A DNA stretch of 21,659 bases from a virus. The notes beneath the pieces were generated by a model. It had not been told where the DNA came from. It did not search any database and saw only the letters and a program-made list of their open reading frames with translations. Below are positions 15,280 through 21,268 of this stretch, piece by piece. The translations under genes and the position numbers were made by a program. Location: positions 1 through 21,659 of IMG/VR virus record IMGVR_UViG_3300050010_000077, one strand, 5' to 3'. How positions within the stretch are numbered: position 1 is the first letter of the stretch; each line of letters starts with the position of its first letter.

Positions 15280-15447
15280 TTAAAATCCCGGAATCAGAGC
15301 AGACTTCTTGGGGTTTCTGCTTGCAGGAGTAGATCCATGCGTGCTAGTGCCCTTCTTCGGGTGCTTTACCATCCCGATTGCTCCGGGGCTGGTGATGTTG
15401 GTCGGGCCGGGGATCTTGCCGCGCGCTTTCGTTTTCTTCTTTGCCAC
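15280..15447 (-). CDS. Tiny polybasic protein (55 aa)
   Basis: GTG at 15447 with a GAGAGGAG about 10 nt upstream, stop TAA at 15280-15282. The N-terminus is Lys/Arg-rich (VAKKKTKARGKIPGPTN), the rest Gly/Pro/Ser-rich with basic patches (VKHPKKGTSTHGS). It has 12 basic residues and no acidic ones. It is followed at once by another tiny basic gene. Binding to DNA or RNA is suggested by charge only. Confidence 0.55.
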   Translation of the reverse strand: MAKKKTKARGKIPGPTNITSPGAIGMVKHPKKGTSTHGSTPASRNPKKSALIPGF

Positions 15448-15502
15448 AGCGATGATGCTCCTCTCTGCTAGTTTTATAGGATGCCTTGCGGCTAATCCTC
15501 AG

Positions 15503-15775
15503 TTAAACACCCAATACCCTTCTGACATCTTCCCTCGCAACAAGGAACTTCTTATATGCCTCCTGCTGGGCTTCAGCCTGCGCCTTCCTCTGAACCATGA
15601 GCCGGTATTCGGGCAAGGTATCATGCAGAAGTTTGCCCCTGATCTCGACATGGCCTTTGATAGTGTTGAAACAGGACGGGCACATGCGGCCTTTCAAGTC
15701 GGCCATAATAATGCCATCGGCGAGGCCTTTGCTCTTACGGTTGCAGAGGGAGCAACGGTTGTGCCGAACCTTCAT
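15503..15775 (-). CDS. Zinc-ribbon-like protein (90 aa)
   Basis: I choose the ATG at 15775 (MKVRHNRCSLCNRK), 9 nt after AAGGAG; longer in-frame starts exist up to 15811 but are badly spaced. Two CxxC pairs (CSLC and CPSC), about 27 residues apart, form a probable four-Cys zinc ribbon. The C-terminal half is a long basic helix (YRLMVQRKAQAEAQQEAYKK). Its start overlaps the end of the 84-aa gene upstream by 41 nt. Zinc ribbons in this setting often bind nucleic acid or a protein partner; the specific role is unknown. Confidence 0.65.
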   Translation of the reverse strand: MKVRHNRCSLCNRKSKGLADGIIMADLKGRMCPSCFNTIKGHVEIRGKLLHDTLPEYRLMVQRKAQAEAQQEAYKKFLVAREDVRRVLGV

Positions 15776-15989
15776 CTCGTCCATCTCCTTGCAAGAAATC
15801 TTCACACTCAATGGAGACCCTGAAACCCAATCCTATAAACGCAGCTATGTTTGTCGGCGGATCATAGGGAGATATGGCCTGAAGTTGCCAATGCGTTTTC
15901 CAGCATACTTTCAAGTGCTGGCACTCATCGCACTTATCAGCGATATGAGAACCTCTTATTTGAGACTTTATGTTCCTCTTTGGTGGCAT
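15735..15989 (-). CDS. Small Cys-rich protein (84 aa), 3' end possibly frameshifted
   Basis: ATG at 15989 with an AGGAGG 8 nt upstream. Residues ~20-33 (CDECQHLKVCWKTHW) hold a CxxCx5CxxxH cluster, a probable metal site, followed by a globular stretch (NIAAFIGLGFRVSIECEDF). After that the frame overlaps the next gene by 41 nt and gives an untypical end (GSAQPLLPLQP). If the T-run at the GATTTC step had one more T, the frame would instead end in an ATGA overlap with the next gene's start. The last ~20 residues are therefore doubtful. Confidence 0.6.
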   Translation of the reverse strand: MPPKRNIKSQIRGSHIADKCDECQHLKVCWKTHWQLQAISPYDPPTNIAAFIGLGFRVSIECEDFLQGDGRDEGSAQPLLPLQP

Positions 15990-16001
15990 ATTTTATTCCT
16001 C

Positions 16002-16298
16002 CTAGCTATTCAAATAATCGTTGACTAGCCCCAGCGCATGTTCCTTAAAGCCTTTTTCGCAGCCCTCGATAGGCTCTAGGCAGATACCAAGAAGCCCGTC
16101 GTCATACTCAGATCCCATCTGAACCTGATCAGAAAACACAACTTCAACTTGGACATAAACGGGGTCGCCTTCCGTGTCTCTCTCTTTGAGGTATTCCATG
16201 AAGGGATATAACTGTTTAGGCAACATCTGTATTTGCACACATTCAAACCCGATCCCCGATTTCCAAAATTGCCAACCATGGAACTTCTTTTTAACCAT
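16002..16298 (-). CDS. Small acidic protein of unknown function (98 aa)
   Basis: ATG at 16298, about 10 nt after GGAGGT. The protein looks like one alpha/beta domain with alternating strands (FECVQIQMLPKQLYPFMEYL, PVYVQVEVVFSDQVQMG, GLLGICLEPI) and a C-terminal helix. It is the first gene after the large terminase and precedes the Cys-rich gene by 12 nt. No family is recognised and no membrane or metal motif is present. Confidence 0.75.
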   Translation of the reverse strand: MVKKKFHGWQFWKSGIGFECVQIQMLPKQLYPFMEYLKERDTEGDPVYVQVEVVFSDQVQMGSEYDDGLLGICLEPIEGCEKGFKEHALGLVNDYLNS

Positions 16299-16321
16299 TT
16301 TTTTGCATACCTCCGTTTTAT

Positions 16322-17758
16322 TTAACTATTCATAGACCTGGCGCGAGCCTCGTCAAAGCCGCCCTGCCTGGTCAGTTTCTCCTTGTAGAGTTGCAACCGG
16401 GTTTTCTTCTCCTCCGGTGCCTTGGACTCTGAGGCATGGTAGGACACAAGCCCCATCCCACCGCAATCGTAGCCGTGGTTGTCTGAGCTCGGAGCATCGC
16501 TCACCTTGTCGCTGTCCATCTCGTCCTCTTGCAGTTGCGGGATGGAGCTGATCAGATAGCGGCAGGTAGAGAATATCTTGACCCGCGGCCCTACTTCAGG
16601 ATCATTTCGCAGGTACTCATGCCATGTGGCTTTCCTGATCTTCCGGTCAGTATCTCCCCTGACGAAACCAGAGAGACCGCCATCCTGGTAATAATCAATC
16701 AGCGTTTTGCCCTCCGTATCCCGATGGTGCTGAGACCAAGCATCATGGCCGGCAACGATGACATCGTGCTTCTCGACAACCTCTTCGTCGCACCGGGAGA
16801 CCTCATCGTATCGGGTGAAGGTAGATAACTTTACTACCCGTCTGGCCTGGTCGGAATAACCCACCCTCTCCTCGTGTTTGTTGCGGGTGAACTCCCGGTA
16901 GATGTAGACCTGGCCATCCTCGTCAACGGTGAACCAGAGCCAGCAGAAGGGATCGGCCATTCCGTTATCAACGGACATCCATTTTCGCCAGTGATCGGGT
17001 ATAACAAATGGCCTGACGACATGGATTGCCGGGTCAAATTCCTCGAAAGCCTGCCCCTCGTAGGAGTCCCAATCGCCGTAGAGAAGGGCTTTCTTCTTGG
17101 CCGGTGGCAGGTTCTCCAGGCGCCGCACATAAGCGGGGTCGTTCTTCATCAGGATCGCGTTGTCATAGACAGTGGCCGGGATGTAGGCAATGACGCTGCC
17201 TGTCTTTTTGTCCCGGTACATGCGCTCTCCTTTGTTGGTAGGGATGACGTAGCGTTTCTTGACCCACTTATGCCCCAATTGCCCTGGATTCGTTGTCGCA
17301 CGGAACCTTGGTGGGTACCCTTTTGGAGAGCGCAGGCAGGAAAGAAGGATTTGAATTTCTTCTTCCGTGTGTTTCGTAAGCTCATCCACGCCGATATAAT
17401 CAATCGAGGAGCCGTCGTAATTGGCAGCATCTTCTTTACAATCGCAGAAACGGAAATATACCTTCGTGCCATTGAGCAACGTGGCGATATGCTTGCTCTC
17501 GTGATACTTGTAAAGCTGAGCAGGTATCTTGGCCTTCCACTCGTTGATCAGGTTGCGCTCAAGTTCGTCGAATGTTTCACGGAAGAGGTAGCACTCTGCC
17601 TTCGGATAGGCCATGGCATACTGAAAACAGTCCATGACAAGCGAACAGGTTTTCGATCCTCCTTTGGCTCCACCAAATAATACCTCATTTGCATCACATT
17701 GGTGGAAGAGGACTTGTTTGGGATTTATGTAGGGGTCGTATGCCAGGGTTAGTTCCAT
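16322..17758 (-). CDS. terL: Terminase large subunit (ATPase/nuclease packaging motor)
   Basis: A 478-aa protein that drives DNA into the prohead through the portal and cuts the concatemer. Residues 29-37 (GGAKGGSKT) are the Walker A loop, 121-126 (YIGVDE) the Walker B strand with catalytic Glu, and 155-159 (TTNPG) the coupling motif. The C-terminal nuclease domain begins near SVDNG (Asp264), with a further candidate acidic site in AGHDAW. The ATG at 17758 follows the stop of a 44-aa gene by 3 nt and has AAAGG upstream. Terminase small and large genes are normally adjacent; here 2.6 kb separates them. Confidence 0.95.
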   Translation of the reverse strand: MELTLAYDPYINPKQVLFHQCDANEVLFGGAKGGSKTCSLVMDCFQYAMAYPKAECYLFRETFDELERNLINEWKAKIPAQLYKYHESKHIATLLNGTKVYFRFCDCKEDAANYDGSSIDYIGVDELTKHTEEEIQILLSCLRSPKGYPPRFRATTNPGQLGHKWVKKRYVIPTNKGERMYRDKKTGSVIAYIPATVYDNAILMKNDPAYVRRLENLPPAKKKALLYGDWDSYEGQAFEEFDPAIHVVRPFVIPDHWRKWMSVDNGMADPFCWLWFTVDEDGQVYIYREFTRNKHEERVGYSDQARRVVKLSTFTRYDEVSRCDEEVVEKHDVIVAGHDAWSQHHRDTEGKTLIDYYQDGGLSGFVRGDTDRKIRKATWHEYLRNDPEVGPRVKIFSTCRYLISSIPQLQEDEMDSDKVSDAPSSDNHGYDCGGMGLVSYHASESKAPEEKKTRLQLYKEKLTRQGGFDEARARSMNS

Positions 17759-17761
17759 GAG

Positions 17762-17896
17762 CTACCTTTTTCCCCTCACAAGTAAACTTGCCAACATGCC
17801 CAAAAACTCTTTGAAATCGGCGTGTTTGGGTGCTCGGTAATTACTATTACACTTGGGGAAAAAGGCTTCCTTGGCGGATTGGCGGGCGGTTTTCAT
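17762..17896 (-). CDS. Tiny protein of unknown function (44 aa) before terL
   Basis: ATG at 17896 overlaps the TGA of the upstream gene fragment (ATGA), with GGGGAG about 7 nt upstream inside that fragment. Stop TAG at 17762-17764, 3 nt before the terL ATG. The product (MKTARQSAKEAFFPKCNSNY... EFLGMLASLLVRGKR) is short, basic and has a weakly hydrophobic C-terminal helix. The overlap with the broken upstream gene suggests it was translated by coupling before the tnpB element arrived. No family recognised. Confidence 0.6.
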   Translation of the reverse strand: MKTARQSAKEAFFPKCNSNYRAPKHADFKEFLGMLASLLVRGKR

Positions 17897-18090
17897 GTCT
17901 TATCTCCCCTCTCCTTGCAGATGAATCTATCCTCATGGCTCAATGTGTGCATAGTGTCCTGTGCAATGGCTGTCATAGCAACTGATTCGTAATAGGAATA
18001 GCAATCATAGATCGTCATCGTGGAACTCTCATTGGGGTGGATAGGCGTGTTCTCTGTCATGCGGAACACGGCTACAAACTGCTTAATCTC
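17893..18090 (-). pseudogene. 3' part of a small gene split by the tnpB element
   Basis: A frame open from the right end of the element (GAG at 18090) to TGA at 17893-17895, 65 residues (EIKQFVAVFRMTENTPIHPN ... RFICKERGDKT). It lacks its own ribosome site at the break; an internal ATG at 18060 could restart. Joined to the fragment 19269-19370 by precise loss of the element, it restores one frame (APETLD|EIKQFVAV) of about 99 codons. The joined protein is a soluble-looking, mixed alpha/beta product of unknown function. Its 3' end overlaps the next gene by ATGA, as normal in this operon. Confidence 0.65.
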
Positions 18091-18230
18091 GTCAACTACC
18101 CTCGACTGAAGTCGAAGGCTTGTAAGAACTAAGAAGCAATTCCTACGTTTGGCTGATTGACAGCAGCCCTACGACCAATGTTGATCGCAGCGATGTAGTC
18201 AGCACGACCAGAGAAGCCGCACTGAGTACA
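18071..18230 (-). ncRNA. Predicted TnpB omega RNA (reRNA) with guide
   Basis: In IS200/IS605 elements the guide RNA of TnpB overlaps the 3' end of tnpB and extends past the right end, where the flanking ~16-20 nt act as the guide. Here the scaffold would end in the hairpin 18099-18118 and TTGAC at 18095-18091, and the guide would be 18090-18071 (minus strand, starting GAGATTAAGC). The 5' limit is approximate. Existence is inferred from the family and the RE hairpin. Confidence 0.5.
18099..18118 (-). repeat. Right-end subterminal palindrome of the tnpB element
   Basis: On the minus strand CC-T-TCGAC, loop TTCA, GTCGA-G-GG: an 8-bp stem with one G-U pair. It matches the left-end hairpin at 15 of 20 positions with the same loop pattern and a compensated stem pair. 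Such hairpins are bound by TnpA and also close the 3' end of the omega RNA. Confidence 0.65.
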
Positions 18231-19205
18231 TTTAAAGGTGGCCTGGTCAGGCCTGTTCTTCTTGTCGATGTTACCGCAGTTTGGACAGGTGCGGCTGGTA
18301 TTACGAGGATCTACTAGTTTGACAGCTACGCCGTCCAGCATGGCCTTGTACTCGATAAACTGCCGTAGTTGATTGAAGCTCCACGAAGAATGTTGCCGTC
18401 TCTGTGCTTTGCGAACCGTTACTCTGTCACGTATTCCTTTTAAATCTTCAAGGGCGATACCGGATAGAGTGCCTTTAGCCTTTGCAACAATCTTCTTGGA
18501 GATACAGTGATTAACGTCTTTGGCAAAGAGTTGTTCCTTATGACGACGCTTATTACGTAGTCTTTTAGCAGACTTGGTGCCTTTAGACTGTAGCTTTCCA
18601 CGCAGTTTAGCATGGCGCTTTCGTAGAGCATTGACCTTGGCACCAGAGAAGGTCTTTCCAGTACTATCGGCAGCAATGTTAACGACGCCCAGGTCAACGC
18701 CAAGCCAGTCGGTATTCTCGTCAGTAGGACGGTCTGGCAGTTCAACACAGACCGCCAGATAGAATTCTCCATCACGGTAGAGCAGGTCAGCCTGGCCACG
18801 GACACGGCGTATATCCAATTCTCGATAGTTCTTAAAGACGAACGGTATTATCTCTCTGCCGTCAAGAGTCAATACTGAGATACAATCTGGGAACTTGAAC
18901 GTCAGGATTCTCTGGTCGTAGACGATGGCTCCGTGAGGTTTGAAAGTGTGTAGGTGCTTCTTTTCAGTCTTGTAAGAATCAGATACTTTGCCAATAACTC
19001 GAACTGCCATCTGAGACGACAGACCAAACTTCTCACGTATTGCATAGTAACAGAGGTGATGCAGTTTGATCTGACCGAAGATGTGCTCTGTAAAGGCTGT
19101 CTCTGAGACGAAGTTACAGGCAGCATTGAATCTCTCCATAGTTACCAAGAGAAATTGAGCTTGCTGTTCAGTTGGCTGTAGTTTGAAAACCTGTGTTAGT
19201 TTCAT
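18129..19205 (-). CDS. tnpB: TnpB RNA-guided endonuclease (IS200/IS605 family)
   Basis: A 358-aa protein, within the usual 350-450 range. The RuvC-like nuclease is complete: RuvC-I D171 in WLGVDLGVVNIA, RuvC-II E253 in ALEDLKGIRDR, and RuvC-III D336 in ADYIAAINIG. The target-nucleic-acid-binding zinc finger uses C307, C310, C326 and C329 (CPNCG ... CTQCG). In RuvC-III the common Asn after D-Y is Ile, a tolerated variation. The N-terminal helical domain (KLQPTEQQAQFLLVTMERFN) is typical. TnpB cuts DNA beside a TAM as directed by the omega RNA and promotes retention of its element. All key residues are present, so it is probably active. A promoter lies just upstream and would give a near-leaderless mRNA. 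Confidence 0.95.
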   Translation of the reverse strand: MKLTQVFKLQPTEQQAQFLLVTMERFNAACNFVSETAFTEHIFGQIKLHHLCYYAIREKFGLSSQMAVRVIGKVSDSYKTEKKHLHTFKPHGAIVYDQRILTFKFPDCISVLTLDGREIIPFVFKNYRELDIRRVRGQADLLYRDGEFYLAVCVELPDRPTDENTDWLGVDLGVVNIAADSTGKTFSGAKVNALRKRHAKLRGKLQSKGTKSAKRLRNKRRHKEQLFAKDVNHCISKKIVAKAKGTLSGIALEDLKGIRDRVTVRKAQRRQHSSWSFNQLRQFIEYKAMLDGVAVKLVDPRNTSRTCPNCGNIDKKNRPDQATFKCTQCGFSGRADYIAAINIGRRAAVNQPNVGIAS

Positions 19206-19211
19206 ATCTGT

Positions 19212-19240
19212 ATTGTATCAGATACTCAATAAATAGTAAA
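19212..19240 (-). promoter_or_regulatory. Promoter of tnpB, probably giving a leaderless mRNA
   Basis: On the minus strand a -35 TTTACT (19240-19235), 17-bp spacer and -10 TACAAT (19217-19212). Only 6 nt separate the -10 box from the tnpB ATG, so transcription should start at or beside the start codon, and no ribosome site is possible. Confidence 0.6.
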
Positions 19241-19370
19241 GGATAATGTGCCTCCTCCCACGATTAAAATCGAGGGTCTCCGGCGCACGGACATGTTCAT
19301 GAAAGTTATCCTCTATCCACTTGATTAAACCTGTCTTGGATTCTGGGGCTATTCGCATGATGTCGGCCAT
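19218..19370 (-). pseudogene. 5' part of the small gene split by the tnpB element
   Basis: ATG at 19370 has a GGAG 6 nt upstream. About 34 native codons (MADIMRIAPESKTGLIKWIE ... RAPETLD) reach the element's left end near 19269. The frame then continues 16 codons through element sequence to a TGA at 19218. The natural-looking part is amphipathic helix followed by a turn. Its continuation is the fragment 17893-18090. An upstream TTG at 19409 would give a longer product, but it would have to read through an A/T-rich leader and its spacing is poor. Function unknown. Confidence 0.6.
19257..19276 (-). repeat. Left-end subterminal palindrome of the tnpB element
   Basis: On the minus strand CCCTCGAT, loop TTTA, ATCGTGGG: 8 positions with one mismatch. 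It is the counterpart of the right-end hairpin and sits about 17 nt beyond the -35 box of tnpB. Depending on the exact left end it is inside the element or spans its boundary. Confidence 0.5.
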
Positions 19371-19436
19371 TTTTATCTCCCAAAAAAAATTGGTGGGACT
19401 CCTGCTCAATCACGGATTCTAGGAATAAACGAATAT

Positions 19437-19652
19437 TTATTCATACTTCAACCCGAAGCTCAAACACCCTTCCTTGGTGCCCGAAAGCGGCTCAGGATTG
19501 CGCTTTAGAGTGATGTCTCCGGTCTGGATGTTCACCGTAAAGAAGGGACGGAACACCTCGGGGGGAGACTCACTAAGAAGCACCTTGGGATAATCTTTGC
19601 CATTGATGTTGCCGTCGTATTGCCCAGCAACATAGGCGCAGTAGTCTTTCAT
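19437..19652 (-). CDS. Small protein of unknown function (71 aa)
   Basis: ATG at 19652 with AGGAG 6 nt upstream. The product (MKDYCAYVAGQYDGNINGKD ... FTVNIQTGDITLKRNPEPLS) is beta-rich, with a strand-turn pattern that suggests a small barrel, and has no membrane segment. The TAA stop lies inside an inverted repeat (19423-19429 with 19436-19442, GAATAAA/TTTATTC), too AT-rich to be a confident terminator. The next gene downstream is the one split by the tnpB element. No family recognised. Confidence 0.7.
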   Translation of the reverse strand: MKDYCAYVAGQYDGNINGKDYPKVLLSESPPEVFRPFFTVNIQTGDITLKRNPEPLSGTKEGCLSFGLKYE

Positions 19653-19661
19653 GGGATGCTC

Positions 19662-19779
19662 CTATTTCCTGCTTGAATTGGAACGACCGAATATTAATCC
19701 AAGTATGAACAGAATCAGCCAGGGCAGACAAACAGAAAAACAGAGCCAATGCCAAAACGATTAAGATAAAGGTTTCCAT
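19662..19779 (-). pseudogene. Small membrane protein gene, apparently frameshifted at a T-run
   Basis: ATG at 19779 (METFILIVLALALFF) has GGAGGGAG directly upstream and starts a hydrophobic helix. As written, the frame runs on to 19573 and overlaps the next gene by 80 nt with an untypical polar end. If the TTTTTC run were one T shorter, the protein would continue as a second hydrophobic helix (CLPWLILFILGLIFGRSNSS) and end at TAG 19662-19664, which overlaps the AGGAG of the 71-aa gene. This fits the operon's spacing. A real frameshift, a read error and a natural overlapping gene cannot be told apart here. Two-helix small proteins can be holin-like, but that is not claimed. Confidence 0.45.
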
Positions 19780-19900
19780 CTCCCTCCTCCTCATGGTAAA
19801 GAATGGGAGCGGGTTTCATTTTGGTATAAAAAATGTGCGCGGCTGGAATCAGGGTATCGGTACATGAGCCGCCACCCAAAGCGACGTCCCCCCTATCCCT

Positions 19901-20131
19901 CTAACCAACGAGTTCCCGTTGCATCCTCATTAACCTCTCAATGGGCGACGGTCCCCATACCTCGTCCCGGGCCACCTCTGGCCTCGGCTGGATCGCAACA
20001 TATAGATGCTCAGCCCAGCAATCTGAACACTCAATGGCATCCTCGGTATTCGGACACTCCGGGTAACAGTATCCTTTGTCAGCCATCCACTCCGATACAT
20101 GGTCAACCTGATCATCTGTGAGCAACGGCAC
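19901..20131 (-). CDS. Small Cys-rich protein (76 aa)
   Basis: I choose the GTG at 20131, 8 nt after GAGGAG; a GTG at 20140 touches that site and overlaps the previous reading frame. The product has a Cys cluster (YCYPECPNTEDAIECSDCWA: C-x3-C-x9-C-x2-C) that probably binds zinc, after an acidic helix (LTDDQVDHVSEWMADKG), and ends in a basic helix (IERLMRMQREL). Between its stop (19901) and the next gene (19779) are about 120 nt without a convincing gene; a 24-codon frame there has no good ribosome site. Confidence 0.65.
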   Translation of the reverse strand: MPLLTDDQVDHVSEWMADKGYCYPECPNTEDAIECSDCWAEHLYVAIQPRPEVARDEVWGPSPIERLMRMQRELVG

Positions 20132-20136
20132 TGCGA

Positions 20137-20282
20137 TCACTCCTCAGCATCCTTATCGTCGCGGGCCACCTTTACGGGGTGAAGGTATCGGTCAGAATAC
20201 TTGCCACGCTCAACCCTTGCCCGGAGCCTTGAGAAACTATCCTACCTAGTACGAATCTATCAATCGGTTGCCTGCTACTCAT
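20137..20282 (-). pseudogene. Tiny basic protein gene broken by an apparent one-base deletion
   Basis: ATG at 20282 has AAAGGGG 5 nt upstream and encodes MSSRQPIDRFVLGRIV. The frame then ends at a TAA (20172-20174) after untypical sequence. A shift at GTTTCT (one T missing) gives a natural continuation (FSRLRARVERGKYSDRYLHP ... DDKDAEE) to TGA 20137-20139, 5 nt before the next start and carrying its GAGGAG. The corrected protein would be about 48 aa and strongly charged. Read error, mutation and -1 frameshifting are all possible. Confidence 0.45.
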
Positions 20283-20367
20283 TTAAGCCCCTTTAAATGC
20301 GTCTGAATGGAATCGTGGTTGTAATCCTTGCTATCACTAGGGCGATGTTGAAGGTGGCCCGGGGCGA

Positions 20368-20880
20368 TCACTCCTGCTCTTCCGGGTCGATCTCGATCAG
20401 TGCCGCAGCGTCGACGGCCACCTTGGCGGGGAATTTGAGGTTGACGGTCACGGCGGTCTCAACACGTTGAGCGCCGGCGTCGGTGAACATGCCGCCAGCC
20501 TTGCCAATCAACTCTAGGGCTCGGTTGCAACCGGCGTGATCTTTGGCCTTGCGGGCTGACTTGAGGGTGAGCTTTAGCTCCTTTACCACCCAATCGGCAT
20601 CAGCTTCGAGTCGGGCGGCTCTATTTTTTTGAATTGAGGCGATACGAGCCTGAATTGCGGGCTTTTGTAGGTTTTCTACTGACATATCATGGGCACTTGC
20701 TTCTGAATACCCTGCTTTTTTTGCTGCCTCCGAGCCATTACCGTCATTTGCCACATACTCTTGACAAAAAAGCGCCTGTTTTAAGGTCAACTCTCGGGGT
20801 GCAAGAGCGGCCTTTTCGGGCGCTTTGGTCTTTTTGAGGTTATCAATCCTTTTGTACTTATGTGGTGCTTCGTTGCCCAT
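20368..20880 (-). CDS. terS: Terminase small subunit (Terminase_2 type)
   Basis: A 170-aa protein with an ATG at 20880 and an AGGAG 9 nt upstream. Residues ~30-85 carry the helix-turn-helix hallmark of the family (LTLKQALFCQEYVANDGNGS, EAAKKAGYSEASAHDMS, LQKPAIQARIASIQK), which binds the packaging site and loads the large subunit. A central helical region (VVKELKLTLKSARKAKDHAG) probably oligomerises, and an acidic tail (EIDPEEQE) follows. It is the first gene of the minus-strand operon, behind a good promoter. It is not next to terL but separated by accessory genes. Confidence 0.92.
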   Translation of the reverse strand: MGNEAPHKYKRIDNLKKTKAPEKAALAPRELTLKQALFCQEYVANDGNGSEAAKKAGYSEASAHDMSVENLQKPAIQARIASIQKNRAARLEADADWVVKELKLTLKSARKAKDHAGCNRALELIGKAGGMFTDAGAQRVETAVTVNLKFPAKVAVDAAALIEIDPEEQE

Positions 20881-21268
20881 GGCTCAAGGCTCCTAACCGT
20901 TTTTTTAAGTCTCTTCCTGCTGCTTATGGTAGATATACTTACTATCATTGTCAACTGTTAAATATCCTTTACAGGGTTGACATGCAGCATTTTTGTGATA
21001 CCCTAAAAGCTTTTAAAGACCCTATATAAATATACGTATTACTTATACGTTTGGTTGTTAGCAACAGTTTACACGTTGCTGCTTTTCGCGTTTAAAACTG
21101 CGAACAATTTTTTTTAAAATCCTTTAGTTATGCGGTTTTGATTAATTACATATGGGACTTTATTCCCCTTTTTGGTAAGTATACTTTACAATGCATGGGG
21201 ATAGCCGTATCATGGTGTCAAGCAATCAAACAACCCAGCGCCCAGGGTGAAGGGCAGAAAGGTACAAA
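20881..21268. promoter_or_regulatory. AT-rich divergent control region (388 nt) without genes
   Basis: No convincing gene is found. It separates the minus-strand packaging operon from a plus-strand gene. Besides the terS promoter it holds a plus-strand TTGACA (20977-20982) with only weak -10 choices, a plus-strand TACAAT (21187-21192) without a clear -35, the palindrome AAGTATACTT (21177-21186), and a short hairpin AGCAAC/GTTGCT near 21059-21079. The word GTAAGTATA occurs at 21175-21183 (+) and within the terS promoter spacer on the other strand, so a shared operator is possible. Confidence 0.5.
20926..20954 (-). promoter_or_regulatory. Promoter of the terS-led operon
   Basis: On the minus strand a perfect -35 TTGACA (20954-20949), a 17-bp spacer, and a -10 TACCAT (20931-20926; 4 of 6 consensus). 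The start should fall near 20919, about 40 nt upstream of the terS ATG. The spacer contains GTAAGTATA, which recurs near the divergent gene. Confidence 0.65.

Larger units (their letters stand above)
18091..19268 (-). mobile_element. tnpB-only IS200/IS605-type element (IS1341-like) without tnpA
   Basis: The element carries one intact tnpB and no tnpA, so it would need a transposase in trans. The right end is set at TTGAC (18095-18091), 3 nt downstream of the subterminal hairpin 18099-18118. The left end is less sure. A cut after TCGAT at 19269 gives an element of 1178 bp, with left (TCGAT) and right (TTGAC) pentamers alike, as in ISDra2 (TTGAT/TTGAC). A cut at 19277/19278 would keep the whole left hairpin inside. 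Both rejoin the host gene in frame. No target duplication is expected. Confidence 0.7.

Noticed and set aside
18129-19205. Cas12-type CRISPR effector
   Set aside because: Length, zinc finger and RuvC spacing are those of TnpB, and no CRISPR repeat array or adaptation gene is present.
19796-19900. A 24-codon frame starting MYRYPDSSRAH (minus strand)
   Set aside because: It has no good ribosome site and an untypical composition. A T-run makes the region ambiguous, so no gene is called.
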